DNA of 64,000 nt from Solibacillus isronensis (GCF_900168685.1 NZ_FVZN01000014.1:2108001-2172000); one strand, 5' to 3'; positions 42,554-52,026 are shown, counted from the stretch's first letter. Numbers and translations: made by a program. The notes: a model not told the origin generated them from the letters alone.

Positions 42554-42997
42554 CTATTTCATTAATAAATGTAGTTTTTGTAATGTTCTTGATAATTGTT
42601 CAAACTCTTCTGCGTTAAATTCCTGTGTAATATCCCGCAAATAATTTTGACGCTTAAAAATTACTTCCTGGATAATTCTTTCGCCTTCAGGTAAAAGATG
42701 AATCCGTACAACACGTCGATCATTTTCGTCACGTACACGCTGTACCAATTCATTTTTCTCCATCCGGTCCACTAAATCTGTCGTTGTCGAAAATGCTAAA
42801 TACATTTTCGTCGACAAGTCACCGATCGTCATATCACCCGATTCATGCAACCATTGCAATGCAATAAATTGCGGAGGTGTAATCGTATAATTACTTAAAA
42901 TTTCTCGACCTTTTTGTTTGATTAAGTGTGAAATATATCTTAGTTCTTTTTCCAGGATTGCTACAGATTCAGAGCTATGTGTGCTGTGATCTTTCAT
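42554..42997 (-). CDS. ysmB: MarR-family transcriptional regulator, YsmB-like
   Basis: A 147-residue winged-helix repressor. Visible are the N-terminal dimer helix, TPPQFIALQWLHESGDMTIGDLSTKM (helix-turn-helix), and the wing LVQRVRDENDRRVVRIHLLPEG. B. subtilis YsmB occupies the same place next to racE. Its ligand and targets are unknown. It is 73 bp downstream of gerE and 16 bp upstream of racE. Confidence 0.9.
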   Translation of the reverse strand: MKDHSTHSSESVAILEKELRYISHLIKQKGREILSNYTITPPQFIALQWLHESGDMTIGDLSTKMYLAFSTTTDLVDRMEKNELVQRVRDENDRRVVRIHLLPEGERIIQEVIFKRQNYLRDITQEFNAEEFEQLSRTLQKLHLLMK

Positions 42998-43070
42998 CTA
43001 CTCCATTCACTCCTCGATGCGTTTCATAGTTCTATTTTGAAGTTTTTTTTATAAAATAGCAAGCATCGAA

Positions 43071-43292
43071 TCAGTATATCGACAATTCCTGAAGTCTTAA
43101 TAGTTCAAGAATCGCTTGCGTACGACTTGATACACCCAGCTTTTGAATCGTATTGGAAATATGATTACGAACGGTTTTTTCACTAATGCCTAGCTTAGTT
43201 GATATTTCCCGTGTTGAATAGTCCTTTATTAATAGCTCAAAAATCTCGCGTTCTCTTTTTGTTAACAGCGAACGATGCTGCGGACGATTCAT
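43071..43292 (-). CDS. gerE: Spore-development transcription factor GerE
   Basis: A 73-residue LuxR-type DNA-binding protein without any receiver domain, which acts late in the mother cell to shape spore coat gene expression. Sequence: LTKREREIFELLIKDYSTREISTKL with the helix-turn-helix ISEKTVRNHISNTIQKLGV. Length and composition match GerE of B. subtilis (74 residues). The ATG follows TAGGAGGG. In B. subtilis it is sigma-K-dependent; I could not place that promoter. It confirms a spore-former. Confidence 0.95.
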   Translation of the reverse strand: MNRPQHRSLLTKREREIFELLIKDYSTREISTKLGISEKTVRNHISNTIQKLGVSSRTQAILELLRLQELSIY

Positions 43293-43361
43293 TTTGCAAC
43301 ACCCTCCTATCCTCTTCTTTGTACATTATGTCGAAAATACAAAGCAGGTGAGGGCATTTAA

Positions 43362-43805
43362 CTATTTCCCAAGCAATAATTTTTTTTGCGCTTCCAGTAA
43401 TGGGACACCTTTCCCCGTGTCACTGCTCAATTGTACAAGCGTTCCGCGCCCTGTATAGCACACTTCATCTTTTTCATTTTTCACTAAATAATGCAAATCC
43501 ATGGAAGAAGTGCCGATTGATGCAGTTTTAACAAAAATTGTCAATTCTTCATCAAAGAACACTTCTTTTAAATAATCACACTGAATATCAGCGACCACGA
43601 GCATATTTCCCGTATCCGATCCCGCAGTAAAATCAAATCCTAATGCTTTAAAATATTCGATACGTGCATATTCGAAATAGGCAAATACTTTTGTATTATT
43701 TACATGCCCGTACATATCTGTTTCCGAAAAGCGTACCTTTACTTTTGTCGAAAACGAAAATCCTGCCATCCACTCTGTTGCATCCTGAATATATGTAGCT
43801 CGCAT
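43362..43805 (-). CDS. ysmA: Acyl-CoA thioesterase, 4HBT family, YsmA-like
   Basis: A hotdog-fold thioesterase of 147 residues, with the 4HBT motif FSETDMYGHVNNTKVFAYFEYARIEYF that includes the catalytic acid region. The start follows GGGGG. In the upstream region a FadR-type palindrome (43848-43865) overlaps the promoter, which suggests that it belongs to the fatty acid degradation regulon of this strain. It is separated from sdhB by a terminator. Confidence 0.88.
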   Translation of the reverse strand: MRATYIQDATEWMAGFSFSTKVKVRFSETDMYGHVNNTKVFAYFEYARIEYFKALGFDFTAGSDTGNMLVVADIQCDYLKEVFFDEELTIFVKTASIGTSSMDLHYLVKNEKDEVCYTGRGTLVQLSSDTGKGVPLLEAQKKLLLGK

Positions 43806-43847
43806 AAAAAATTCCCCCTTTATTTGACTACTTCATCATCCCCTGAT

Positions 43848-43868
43848 AATGAATACTCATTCATTATA
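43848..43868 (-). promoter_or_regulatory. FadR-type operator over the ysmA promoter
   Basis: The minus strand reads TGAATGAGTATTCATT, a near match to the Bacillus FadR consensus TGAATGAMTANTCATTCA. It starts inside an extended -10 (TGCTATAAT, core at 43863-43868), so bound FadR would block initiation. A second such site lies at fadR. Confidence 0.7.
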
Positions 43869-43900
43869 GCATAATTTGTCAGAAATCAAAAAGTGATGCT

Positions 43901-43931
43901 AAACAAAAAGACCCCCACCAAGGTGAGGGTC
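43901..43931 (-). terminator. Terminator of the sdhCAB operon
   Basis: A 10-bp stem, GACCCTCACC with GGTGGGGGTC (one T-G), is followed by TTTTTGTTT on the minus strand, 17 bp after the sdhB stop. Confidence 0.9.
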
Positions 43932-43947
43932 AATTATATTCATTCGA

Positions 43948-44724
43948 TTAGTCAACCATGTGGTCAGAACCGAAGAAGTTTTTGAACATTTGAACTGTAG
44001 TTTCACGGTTAAGTGCAGCGATAGATGTTGTCAAAGGAATACCTTTTGGACAAGCAGCTACACAGTTTTGAGAGTTACCACAGTTTGCAAGACCACCGTC
44101 GCCCATGATTGCATTTAAACGCTCGTCTTTATTCATCGCACCTGTTGGGTGTGTGTTGAATAAACGTACTTGTGATAAAGCAAATGGACCGATGAATGAT
44201 GCTGATTCAGAAACGTTTGGACATGCTTCCATACATACACCACAAGTCATACATTTAGATAATTCATAAGCCCATTGACGTTTGCGCTCTGGCATACGTG
44301 GACCTTCGCCTAAATCATAAGTACCATCGATTGGTACCCATGCTTTAACTTTCTTAAGTGCGTTAAACATGCGCTCACGGTCTACTTGTAAGTCACGGAT
44401 AACCGGGAAAGTTTTCATTGGCTCTAAACGAATTGGTTGAGTTAACTTGTCTACTAATGCTGAACAAGATTGTTGAGGACGTCCATTGATTACCATTGAA
44501 CATGCACCACAAACTTCTTCCAGACAGTTCATATCCCATGCTACTGGAGTCGTTTTTTGACCATCAGCAGTAACAGGATTTTTTTGAATATGCATTAGAG
44601 CAGAGATAACGTTCATACCAGGACGGTAAGGAACTTCAAACTTTTCAACGCGTGTAGCACCATTCTCATTGTCTTGACGAACGATTTCTAACTTAACTGT
44701 TCTACCAGTATTTACTGTTTCCAC
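43948..44724 (-). CDS. sdhB: Succinate dehydrogenase iron-sulfur subunit
   Basis: It carries electrons from SdhA flavin to the membrane subunit. The 258-residue protein shows the [2Fe-2S] cysteines in CLEEVCGACSMVINGRPQQSC, the 4Fe-4S set in CMTCGVCMEACP, and the 3Fe-4S/4Fe-4S set in CGNSQNCVAACPKGIPL. The start is GTG at 44722-44724 after AAGGGGGAA, 16 bp from the sdhA end. It is the last gene of sdhCAB. Confidence 0.96.
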   Translation of the reverse strand: METVNTGRTVKLEIVRQDNENGATRVEKFEVPYRPGMNVISALMHIQKNPVTADGQKTTPVAWDMNCLEEVCGACSMVINGRPQQSCSALVDKLTQPIRLEPMKTFPVIRDLQVDRERMFNALKKVKAWVPIDGTYDLGEGPRMPERKRQWAYELSKCMTCGVCMEACPNVSESASFIGPFALSQVRLFNTHPTGAMNKDERLNAIMGDGGLANCGNSQNCVAACPKGIPLTTSIAALNRETTVQMFKNFFGSDHMVD

Positions 44725-44740
44725 TGTTTAGTTCCCCCTT

Positions 44741-46486
44741 CTACGCTGAGTAGTCGCGTTTACGTGGTGGAATTAACGAAACGTCTACATCGGCATAAGT
44801 AATAATTGGTTCGCCCGTTGCCGGATCGAACTTCGCCATAGTTGTTTTTAAGAAGTTTTCATCATCACGTTCTGGGAATTCAGGCTTGTAGTGAGCCCCA
44901 CGAGATTCGTCACGTAATAATGCACCCTTAGTCATAACTTTAGCTAAATATAGCATGTTCTTTAACTGACGAGTGAAGTGAGCACCTTGATTCGACCATT
45001 TTTGCGTGTCGTTAATGTTGATGTTTTCCCAACGCTCTTGTAGCTCAGTTAATTTCGCATAAGTTTCTTCTAATTTTGCGTTTACACGTACAACAGTCAT
45101 GTTGTCAGTCATCCACTCACCAAGCTCTTTGTGTAGTAAGTAAGCGTTTTCTGTACCATCCATTTTTAGGATAGCTTCCCATTTCTCTGTTTCTTCCTGT
45201 ACGCGACGCGTATAGATTTCTTCTGGTAAATCTTCTGCATGCTTTTTAAGTCCTTTAATGTACTTAACAGCATTTGGACCTGCAACCATACCACCGTAAA
45301 TCGCTGATAATAATGAGTTCGCACCTAAACGGTTTGCACCGTGTTGTGAGTAATCACATTCACCTGCAGCGAATAAACCAGGGATTTCAGTCATTTGGTC
45401 ATAGTCAACCCATAATCCACCCATTGAATAGTGTACCGCTGGGAAGATTTTCATCGGTAATTTACGTGGGTCATCACCTACGAATTTCTCGTAGATTTCG
45501 ATAATACCACCTAATTTAATATCTAATTCATGCGGATCTTTATGGGATAAGTCTAAGTATACCATGTTTTCCCCGTTAATACCCAACTTTTGATTTACGC
45601 ACACGTCAAAAATCTCACGTGTTGCAATATCACGTGGTACTAAGTTACCGTAAGCAGGATATTTCTCTTCTAGGAAGTACCAAGGCTTACCGTCTTTATA
45701 CGTCCATACACGTCCACCTTCACCACGAGCAGATTCAGACATTAGACGGTTTTTGTCGTCTCCAGGAATCGCTGTTGGGTGAATTTGAATCATTTCACCG
45801 TTTGAATATGTTGCACCTTGTTGGTAAACAATTGATGCAGCAGAACCAGTGTTGATTACTGAGTTTGTAGTTTTACCGAAGATAATACCAGGACCACCTG
45901 TTGCCATAATTACAGCATCAGAACGGAATGAGCGAATTTCTTCAGAACGTAAATCTTGTGCTACGATACCGCGGCAAACGCCTTCGTCATCAAGCACCGC
46001 ACCAAGGAATTCCCAATGCTCATACTTCGTAACTAAACCAGCTACTTCGTGTGCACGAACTTGCTCGTCTAGGGCATATAATAATTGTTGACCAGTTGTC
46101 GCACCAGAGAATGCTGTACGGTGCATTAACGTACCACCAAAACGGCGGAAGTCAAGTAAACCTTCTGGAGTACGGTTGAACATTACACCCATACGGTCCA
46201 TTAAGTGGATAATACCAGGTGCTGCATCACACATACCTTTAACTGGTGGTTGGTTCGCTAAGAAGTCGCCACCATAAACTGTATCATCAAAGTGGATCCA
46301 TGGAGAATCCCCTTCACCTTTTGTATTAACTGCTCCGTTAATTCCGCCTTGTGCACATACAGAGTGTGAACGTTTAACTGGAACTAACGAGAATAATTCA
46401 ACTTCAGTACCAACTTCAGCTGCTTTAATCGTAGCCATTAAGCCAGCAAGACCGCCACCAACGACGATAACTTTACTTTTTGCCAT
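44741..46486 (-). CDS. sdhA: Succinate dehydrogenase flavoprotein subunit
   Basis: It oxidises succinate to fumarate with covalently bound FAD. The 581-residue protein has VVGGGLAGLMATIKA, the flavinylation histidine in RSHSVCAQGGINGA, the substrate site HPTAIPGDD and SARGEGGRVWTY with the catalytic arginine, and FAAGECDYSQHGANRLGANSLL. It is the central gene of the sdhCAB operon, as in B. subtilis. Translation starts after GGAGTGAG. Confidence 0.97.
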   Translation of the reverse strand: MAKSKVIVVGGGLAGLMATIKAAEVGTEVELFSLVPVKRSHSVCAQGGINGAVNTKGEGDSPWIHFDDTVYGGDFLANQPPVKGMCDAAPGIIHLMDRMGVMFNRTPEGLLDFRRFGGTLMHRTAFSGATTGQQLLYALDEQVRAHEVAGLVTKYEHWEFLGAVLDDEGVCRGIVAQDLRSEEIRSFRSDAVIMATGGPGIIFGKTTNSVINTGSAASIVYQQGATYSNGEMIQIHPTAIPGDDKNRLMSESARGEGGRVWTYKDGKPWYFLEEKYPAYGNLVPRDIATREIFDVCVNQKLGINGENMVYLDLSHKDPHELDIKLGGIIEIYEKFVGDDPRKLPMKIFPAVHYSMGGLWVDYDQMTEIPGLFAAGECDYSQHGANRLGANSLLSAIYGGMVAGPNAVKYIKGLKKHAEDLPEEIYTRRVQEETEKWEAILKMDGTENAYLLHKELGEWMTDNMTVVRVNAKLEETYAKLTELQERWENININDTQKWSNQGAHFTRQLKNMLYLAKVMTKGALLRDESRGAHYKPEFPERDDENFLKTTMAKFDPATGEPIITYADVDVSLIPPRKRDYSA

Positions 46487-46581
46487 GATTATTTCTCACT
46501 CCTCATTAATTGCTAAAAACTTTTACTCATATTCTATTCCATCTAGCATCTTAACTATGTAGTAGTGATCAAGTTAAGGGA

Positions 46582-47196
46582 TTAGACGAATGCTAAGATA
46601 GCTGCAACACCAACGATTGCTAATACTACGAAAATTAACAACGTAACATAAGTTGCGATTCGTTGAGATTTGTTAGATTGCGTAATACCCCAGCTTACTA
46701 AGAACGACCATAAACCGTTCGCTAAGTGGAATGCTGCTGAAACGATACCTAAGATGTAGAATACTAACATTAATGGATTGTCAACGATTTCAACCATCAT
46801 ATTAAATTCAACTTCAGCACCTAATGCTTTTTGGATACGTGTTTGGAAAATATGCCACGCAATGAAGACTACAAGGAAAATACCAGTGAAACGTTGCAAT
46901 GCAAACATCCAGTTACGGAATGTGCTGAAACGTCCAGTATTGTATGTTGCAGTGAAAGCAATATACACTCCATAGAATCCGTGGAACATTAATGGAATAT
47001 AGATAATAATCCATTCCATCGCTAACAATAACGAGTGTGGAAGTAATTCCATAACACCTGTTGCGTTATTGTAAGTTTCTTCACCGCCAACTGCAGTGAA
47101 GTTCAGAAATAAGTGGAACACCAAGAACAACCCGACAGGAACTACACCTAATAACGAGTGTAAGCGGCGCCATAAAAATTCACGATCTTTCGACAA
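46582..47196 (-). CDS. sdhC: Succinate dehydrogenase cytochrome b558 subunit
   Basis: The membrane anchor and di-heme quinone reductase subunit of the Bacillus-type enzyme. The 204-residue protein starts (TTG)SKDREFLWRRLHSLLGVVPVG and has five transmembrane segments with histidines at helix positions (FHLFLN, MFHGFYG, FIAWHIFQTR, AFHLANGLW). The frame is open 29 codons upstream, but TTG at 47194-47196, 8 nt after AAGGGGGG, matches the known B. subtilis start. First gene of sdhCAB, with a strong promoter about 110 bp upstream. Confidence 0.94.
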   Translation of the reverse strand: MSKDREFLWRRLHSLLGVVPVGLFLVFHLFLNFTAVGGEETYNNATGVMELLPHSLLLAMEWIIIYIPLMFHGFYGVYIAFTATYNTGRFSTFRNWMFALQRFTGIFLVVFIAWHIFQTRIQKALGAEVEFNMMVEIVDNPLMLVFYILGIVSAAFHLANGLWSFLVSWGITQSNKSQRIATYVTLLIFVVLAIVGVAAILAFV

Positions 47197-47305
47197 AACT
47201 GTTACCCCCCTTAGTACTTGAAATACACATGCGCAACGCCTCAAATTTGTAAAAGTTGGGATGTTGACTGCGCATTTCATCATGGTACAATATTATGACA
47301 TGTCC

Positions 47306-47334
47306 ATTGTACTCTCAACAGATACTAGCGTCAA
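47306..47334 (-). promoter_or_regulatory. Promoter of sdhCAB
   Basis: On the minus strand TTGACG (47329-47334) and TACAAT (47306-47311) are 17 bp apart. The resulting leader is about 100 nt. Confidence 0.75.
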
Positions 47335-47467
47335 GGCAACGCAGGATATTTTATAATCATTTTAAAGACGGTTTTACGCTGTTTTGGGAACCGTTTTTTC
47401 TGCTTATAACTCATTTCTTCATGAAAGAATGAAAATTATAAGAAAATTTATGAAAGAGGTTTTTTAT

Positions 47468-47884
47468 ATGGAAGGGTACAAAATGAAAACGATTCCAACT
47501 TTTGGCTACGAAATCATTCGTGACCATCTTCTTCCTTCTATTCTAGGTAAGCATGAAGAAGATGTTTTATATTGGGCAGGTAAAGAAATTGCAAGAAAGT
47601 TCCCATTATTTTCAATGGATGAACTACCTTCCTTTTTTATGGAAGCTGGTTGGGGCCAGTTAGTTCTGGAAAAAGAAACGAAGGACGAACTTCATTACAT
47701 ACTTTCGACAACAGAGGAATTGCCACTCAATATTGTACAACGTTGCTTCCGTCTTGAAGCTGGCTTTTTAGCAGAGCAGAAACAAAAGCAGCTAGGCTAT
47801 TTGACGGAATGCTATGAGGAAAAAGATAATGACAAACATGTCGTAAAATTTACGTTAAAATGGGATTTAAAAGAGAAAATTTAG
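47468..47884 (+). CDS. yslB: YslB-family protein (DUF2507)
   Basis: A 138-residue protein of a conserved Firmicutes family. It shows the V4R-like heme/ligand-type fold features of DUF2507: FGYEIIRDHLLPSILGKHE, YWAGKEIARKFP, FFMEAGWGQL and FRLEAGFLAEQKQ. ATG at 47468 follows GAAAGAGG; a more upstream ATG (47399) is less likely. It is divergent from sdhC and convergent with lysC, exactly as in B. subtilis. Molecular function is not established. Confidence 0.88.
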   Translation: MEGYKMKTIPTFGYEIIRDHLLPSILGKHEEDVLYWAGKEIARKFPLFSMDELPSFFMEAGWGQLVLEKETKDELHYILSTTEELPLNIVQRCFRLEAGFLAEQKQKQLGYLTECYEEKDNDKHVVKFTLKWDLKEKI

Positions 47885-47933
47885 CCTTCAACTTATAATA
47901 ATAGTCTATTGCTGAAGCAGCAAGTTTACTCAA

Positions 47934-47975
47934 TAAAAAAAGCTGGAAATAAGCTTCTTAAGCTCATTTCCAGCT
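47934..47975 (-). terminator. Terminator of lysC
   Basis: A 16-bp near-perfect stem, AGCTGGAAATGAGCTT with AAGCTTATTTCCAGCT, has a 3-nt loop and is followed by TTTTTTT on the minus strand. It lies between convergent yslB and lysC. Confidence 0.92.
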
Positions 47976-47981
47976 ATTAAT

Positions 47982-48479
47982 TTAAGAAGCGGTTACTTCT
48001 TTCATTGCCAAATTAAATTCCTCATGCAACACATTCGCAGCACGAACCATTTCTTCCTGTGGTACAACGACAGAAACTTTAATTTCCGAAGTGCTGACCA
48101 TTTTCACAGGGATATGTTCGCGTCCTAAACGTGCAAACATGCGAGCCGCCACCCCCGGATTGGATGCCATCGCAGAACCGATAATAGATACTTTCGCTAA
48201 ACCTACTTCAAAATCTGCAAAACTAAATCCAAGTGACAGTTTACTAGTTTCCAGTACCCGTAAAGCTTCCGCAAACTCATCTTTGGAAATTGTAAAGGAA
48301 ATGGTCGGCTTCACGCCATCGATGACTGCTTGAACAATAATATCCACATTGATATCATTTTCTGCTAAAACACTAAACACTTCTGCTAATGACGCGGTTT
48401 CATAAGAATCATAGCCGATCGTCAAACGAATAATATCCGATTCGTAGGCTACCCCGCGTACAAGTAAGTTTTTCTCCAT
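47982..48479 (-). other. Likely internal in-frame start giving the aspartokinase beta subunit
   Basis: Within lysC the minus strand reads AAAGGGGATGTAGAC then ATG (48477-48479), a strong ribosome site 8-9 nt before the start of MEKNLLVRGVAYES. The product would be 165 residues, the two ACT domains only. In B. subtilis aspartokinase II a beta subunit starts at the homologous methionine. That two products are made here is inferred. Confidence 0.65.
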
Positions 48480-49214
48480 GTCTACATCCCCTTTAATAAA
48501 AGTGCCTTCCACGTCTTGTACGAAAGAGCGTACAATGAGCGGTATATTGTATTTTTTGGCAAGTTCAACCGCACGTGGGTGCAAAATTTTAGCCCCTAAA
48601 TTTGCAAATTCCAACATCTCATCATAAGAAACTTCCGGTAGTTTCCTAGATCCTTTTACAATTTCTGGGTCTGCAGTGAAAATCCCTTCAACTGATGAAA
48701 AAACCTCGACACGCTCTGCTTCGAGGGCAACCGCCAGTGCAACCGCTGAAGTTTCAGACCCCCCTTTGCCGAATGTTGAAATATTGTCTGTCCCCGTAAC
48801 TCCTTGAAAACCTGCTACTACTACGATTTCACCTAATGCCAAATGATCCTGAATTCGTTTACTATCGACATGATCGATCCGTGCGTTGCCATGTTTTTGA
48901 TTTGTCTGGATACCTGTTTGCCATCCAGCAAGCGACACAGCTTTCCCTCCATGCTCCTGAATTGCCATTGCAAGCATAGTACTTGTTATTTGTGTCGCTG
49001 ATGAGACGAGTGCATCCATTTCCCGTTTCGACGGCTCATCGGTAATTTCAGCAGCATATTGTCTCAATCCTCGTCGTATAGCGGGCATTGAAGAAACGAC
49101 AACGACTAAGTTTATGCCACGTCCTTGCTCTTTTATCACCTTTTTAGCTATGTGTGCTATTTTTTCCGGTGTAGTCAATGCCGGACCACCAAATTTCACT
49201 ACAACTGTCTCCAT
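47982..49214 (-). CDS. lysC: Aspartokinase, lysine-regulated (type II)
   Basis: It phosphorylates aspartate, the first step to lysine, diaminopimelate, threonine and methionine. The 410-residue protein has the N-terminal KFGGPAL kinase motif (usual KFGGTS varied), FGKGGSETSAVALA, and two C-terminal ACT domains (VDIIVQAV, VSIIGSAMASNPGVAARMF, KVSVVVPQEE). Upstream is a lysine riboswitch and terminator. An internal ATG at 48477-48479 with its own AAAGGGG site would give the separate beta subunit known in B. subtilis aspartokinase II. Monocistronic. Confidence 0.95.
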   Translation of the reverse strand: METVVVKFGGPALTTPEKIAHIAKKVIKEQGRGINLVVVVSSMPAIRRGLRQYAAEITDEPSKREMDALVSSATQITSTMLAMAIQEHGGKAVSLAGWQTGIQTNQKHGNARIDHVDSKRIQDHLALGEIVVVAGFQGVTGTDNISTFGKGGSETSAVALAVALEAERVEVFSSVEGIFTADPEIVKGSRKLPEVSYDEMLEFANLGAKILHPRAVELAKKYNIPLIVRSFVQDVEGTFIKGDVDMEKNLLVRGVAYESDIIRLTIGYDSYETASLAEVFSVLAENDINVDIIVQAVIDGVKPTISFTISKDEFAEALRVLETSKLSLGFSFADFEVGLAKVSIIGSAMASNPGVAARMFARLGREHIPVKMVSTSEIKVSVVVPQEEMVRAANVLHEEFNLAMKEVTAS

Positions 49215-49239
49215 TCTTTCCCCTCCTTAAATTCGAAAA

Positions 49240-49280
49240 CAAAAAAAGACGGCTTTCCATGTTCATGGAAAGCCGCCGTC
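49240..49280 (-). terminator. Intrinsic terminator of the lysine riboswitch
   Basis: A long stem, GGCTTTCCATG paired with CATGGAAAGCC and flanked by GACGGC/GTC, is followed by TTTTTTT on the minus strand, between the aptamer and lysC. Confidence 0.93.
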
Positions 49281-49304
49281 AATACAAATAATAGTTATAA
49301 GTTT

Positions 49305-49476
49305 TTCAGGATAGCCCTCCAGAACATAAAGCTCTGACAGTTTTACATCTCTTAAATGCAAAACCAGCAAACTGCGCGAACAATACGCACTTCACTTCGG
49401 CAGGACCCCCTTTCGATTGCTGTCAATGGAATTGTTCTTCCTCGAGCAATGTACTGTTGAATACTGCGCCTCTATC
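49305..49476 (-). promoter_or_regulatory. Lysine riboswitch (L box)
   Basis: Conserved L-box pieces appear on the minus strand in order: GATAGAGGCGCAG, AGTACATTGC, AGGGGG..GCCGAAGTGAAG, TTGCTGGTTTTGCAT, AAACTGTCAGAGC and GGAGGGCTATCC closing P1 with GATAG. The terminator at 49240-49280 follows. Lysine binding is expected to stop transcription of lysC. Confidence 0.94.
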
Positions 49477-49514
49477 TTAGTAAATATTGAATTGTTTTAT
49501 ATATTAGCATAACT

Positions 49515-51305
49515 CTATTCTTTATTCAATGCTGCTTCATGAAAATGACGATAGATGACTTCCGCCAATTTTGCCGGCACTCCGGATTCCTGCAGCTGCA
49601 ACTCGCTTGCCTCACGGATTTTTTTCACGGATCCAAAATGCTTCATGAGTTGCTGCTTTCGCTTCGGACCCACACCTTCAATCCCATCAAGAACAGAAGT
49701 GATGGCATTCGTCTGATGCTGCTGACGTAAAAACGTAATCGCAAATCGGTGTACCTCATCTTGGATGCGCTGCAATAAATAGAAACCGTCACTTGTACGC
49801 TTTAACGGGACAACTTCCGGAGGCGTACCAAATAAAAGCTGGGACGTATTATGCTTTTCGTCTTTAGCCAATCCTGCTATCGGAATGACTAACCCAAGCT
49901 CGTCTTCAATTACTTCACGTGCGACTTCCATTTGTCCTTTTCCTCCGTCGATAAGAATCAGGTCAGGCAATGGCAGATTTTCACGCAGTACGCGTGTGTA
50001 ACGGCGTCGAATAACTTCCTGCATCGCACCATAGTCATCATGTTTGGCCGCTTCTCTTGTTTTATATTTCCGGTATTCTTTTTTCGCAGGCTTTCCGTCG
50101 ATAAAAACAACCATCGCCGAAACCGGATCAGCACCGTGCATATGACTGTTATCGAATGCTTCTATTCTTAGCGGCAATGGAATTTGCATCGCTTCAGCAA
50201 GTGCTTCACAAGCCCCGACTGTCCGCTCTTCTTGACGTTCAATTAACTGGAATTTCTCATGAATGGCGATTTCCGCATTTTTCATTGCTAGATCAACAAG
50301 CTCTTTTTTGGAACCGCGCTTCGGTGTCAGCACCTTCACATCCAACAGCTTTTGTAAAATGGTTTCGTTAATCGATTTCGGTACAAAGATTTCTTTTGGC
50401 AATAGATGATGCGGCTGTTCGTAAAAACGGCCGACGAATGTTAAAAATTCCTCTTCCGGCTCATTATAAATCGGGAAAATCGAGACATCCCGCTCGATGA
50501 GTTTGCCTTGACGTACGAAAAACACCTGGACACACATCCAGCCTTTTTCAACTGCATAGCCAAATACATCGCGGTTGCTCAAATCATCCGTGACGATTTT
50601 TTGCTTTTCCATAATTTGATCGATATGAGCAATCAAGTCCCGGAATTCCTTTGCCCGCTCAAACTCCAGATTTTCGGCAGCGTCCATCATTTTTTGCTGA
50701 AGGTCTTGCTGAATTTCTTCTACGCCCCCGTTTAAGAACTTCGAAATCTCATCAATCATTTCATCATACACTTGTTTTTCAATATCCTTCACACACGGTG
50801 CCAAACATTGACCTAAGTGATAGTACAGACACACCTGGTTAGGCAGATGTGTACATTTACGAAGTGGATACAGACGGTCCAGTAATTTCCTCGTTTCGTT
50901 CGCCGCATAGGCATTCGGATAAGGACCGAAATACTTTGCTTTATCCTTCTTCACTTTTCTTGTCGTAATAATACGAGGATATCGTTCATTCGTTATTTTT
51001 ATATAGGGATACGTTTTATCATCCGTTAATTTTACATTATATTTCGGGTCATGCAGCTTAATTAGATTCAGCTCCAGTATAAGGGCTTCCAAATCGCTTG
51101 AAGTCACAATATACTCGAAGTCTTCAATCTCACTGACTAGTCTCGCAGTTTTACCATCATGACTTCCCGTAAAGTAAGAACGCACTCGATTTTTCAATAC
51201 TTTAGCCTTACCCACGTATATAATCGTGCCTTGACGGTCTTTCATAATATAGCAACCTGATTCATTCGGTAGTATTTCTAGTTTTGCTTTAATGATTGCA
51301 TTCAT
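49515..51305 (-). CDS. uvrC: Excinuclease ABC subunit C
   Basis: The nuclease subunit of nucleotide excision repair, which makes both incisions. The 596-residue protein has the GIY-YIG domain ([29 protein letters not shown]), the cysteine-containing segment [13 protein letters not shown], a UvrB-binding UVR motif ([20 protein letters not shown]), the RNase H-like domain ([29 protein letters not shown]) and C-terminal HhH repeats ([19 protein letters not shown]). Start after AGGTGAG. Between lysC and trxA as in B. subtilis. Confidence 0.97.
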   Translation of the reverse strand: MNAIIKAKLEILPNESGCYIMKDRQGTIIYVGKAKVLKNRVRSYFTGSHDGKTARLVSEIEDFEYIVTSSDLEALILELNLIKLHDPKYNVKLTDDKTYPYIKITNERYPRIITTRKVKKDKAKYFGPYPNAYAANETRKLLDRLYPLRKCTHLPNQVCLYYHLGQCLAPCVKDIEKQVYDEMIDEISKFLNGGVEEIQQDLQQKMMDAAENLEFERAKEFRDLIAHIDQIMEKQKIVTDDLSNRDVFGYAVEKGWMCVQVFFVRQGKLIERDVSIFPIYNEPEEEFLTFVGRFYEQPHHLLPKEIFVPKSINETILQKLLDVKVLTPKRGSKKELVDLAMKNAEIAIHEKFQLIERQEERTVGACEALAEAMQIPLPLRIEAFDNSHMHGADPVSAMVVFIDGKPAKKEYRKYKTREAAKHDDYGAMQEVIRRRYTRVLRENLPLPDLILIDGGKGQMEVAREVIEDELGLVIPIAGLAKDEKHNTSQLLFGTPPEVVPLKRTSDGFYLLQRIQDEVHRFAITFLRQQHQTNAITSVLDGIEGVGPKRKQQLMKHFGSVKKIREASELQLQESGVPAKLAEVIYRHFHEAALNKE

Positions 51306-51354
51306 ATTCTCACCTGTCTAATATGTCCTTTCTTTTATTTTAACTGATTGGAGT

Positions 51355-51396
51355 ATAAGAAAAAAGCCGTACACCTTATACGGCATACGGCTTTTT
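51355..51396 (-). terminator. Terminator after trxA
   Basis: A stem of AAAAAGCCGTA with TACGGCTTTTT and a T run on the minus strand lies between trxA and uvrC. Confidence 0.85.
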
Positions 51397-51440
51397 GACA
51401 TATCAATTGCGCCTTGGCGTTTGAATGGCCAGAGGTTTAA

Positions 51441-51755
51441 TTATTTGTTGTCGTTAATGAAATCAATTAACGCTTCTTTTGGCATGAAGCCAGCAGTTTT
51501 TGCTTTTACTTCACCATCTACGAATAATAATAATGAAGGAATTGACATGATTTGGTATTCTGCAGCAGTAACTTGGTTGTTATCTACATCCACTTTCACG
51601 ATTTTAACGTCGTTACCGATTTCTGTATCTAATTCTTCAAGAACTGGAGCGATCATTTTACATGGTCCGCACCAAGTAGCCCAAAAGTCTACTAAAACTG
51701 TGCCGTTTGAAATTTCTTGTGGGAAAGTTTGATCTGTCGCGTGTACAATTGCCAT
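51441..51755 (-). CDS. trxA: Thioredoxin
   Basis: The general cytoplasmic disulfide reductase. The 104-residue protein has the active site WATWCGPCKM, cis-proline region MSIPSLLLF and VDVDNNQVTAAEY. It has AAGGAGG before the ATG and an extended -10-like TGCTATACT about 45 bp upstream (near 51795). It is monocistronic with its own terminator. Confidence 0.97.
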   Translation of the reverse strand: MAIVHATDQTFPQEISNGTVLVDFWATWCGPCKMIAPVLEELDTEIGNDVKIVKVDVDNNQVTAAEYQIMSIPSLLLFVDGEVKAKTAGFMPKEALIDFINDNK

Positions 51756-51985
51756 ATTAAATAGCCTCCTTAAATAACATATGGTTGTAGTATAGCATGT
51801 TTTCCCAATTAAACAGTAGTAAAATGCTTGGGAATATAAATGTACCTCAAATTTAGTGTTTGTTTCGAATGCAATATAAATACTTATTTGAGGGTATTAG
51901 AATACGTATACCCTTTATTTAAACATTTTAAAGCTTTATACGTACTCAATCTTCATACGCACCATCCAAACTACAACACTTAAAA

Positions 51986-52014
51986 TAAAAAAGCTCCCTT
52001 CAAAGAAGGAAGCT
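51986..52014 (-). terminator. Terminator of the fad-etf operon
   Basis: A 10-bp stem, AGCTTCCTTC with GAAGGGAGCT, is followed by TTTTTT on the minus strand, after the etfA stop at 52027. Confidence 0.9.
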
Positions 52015-52026
52015 CTTGATCACTTT

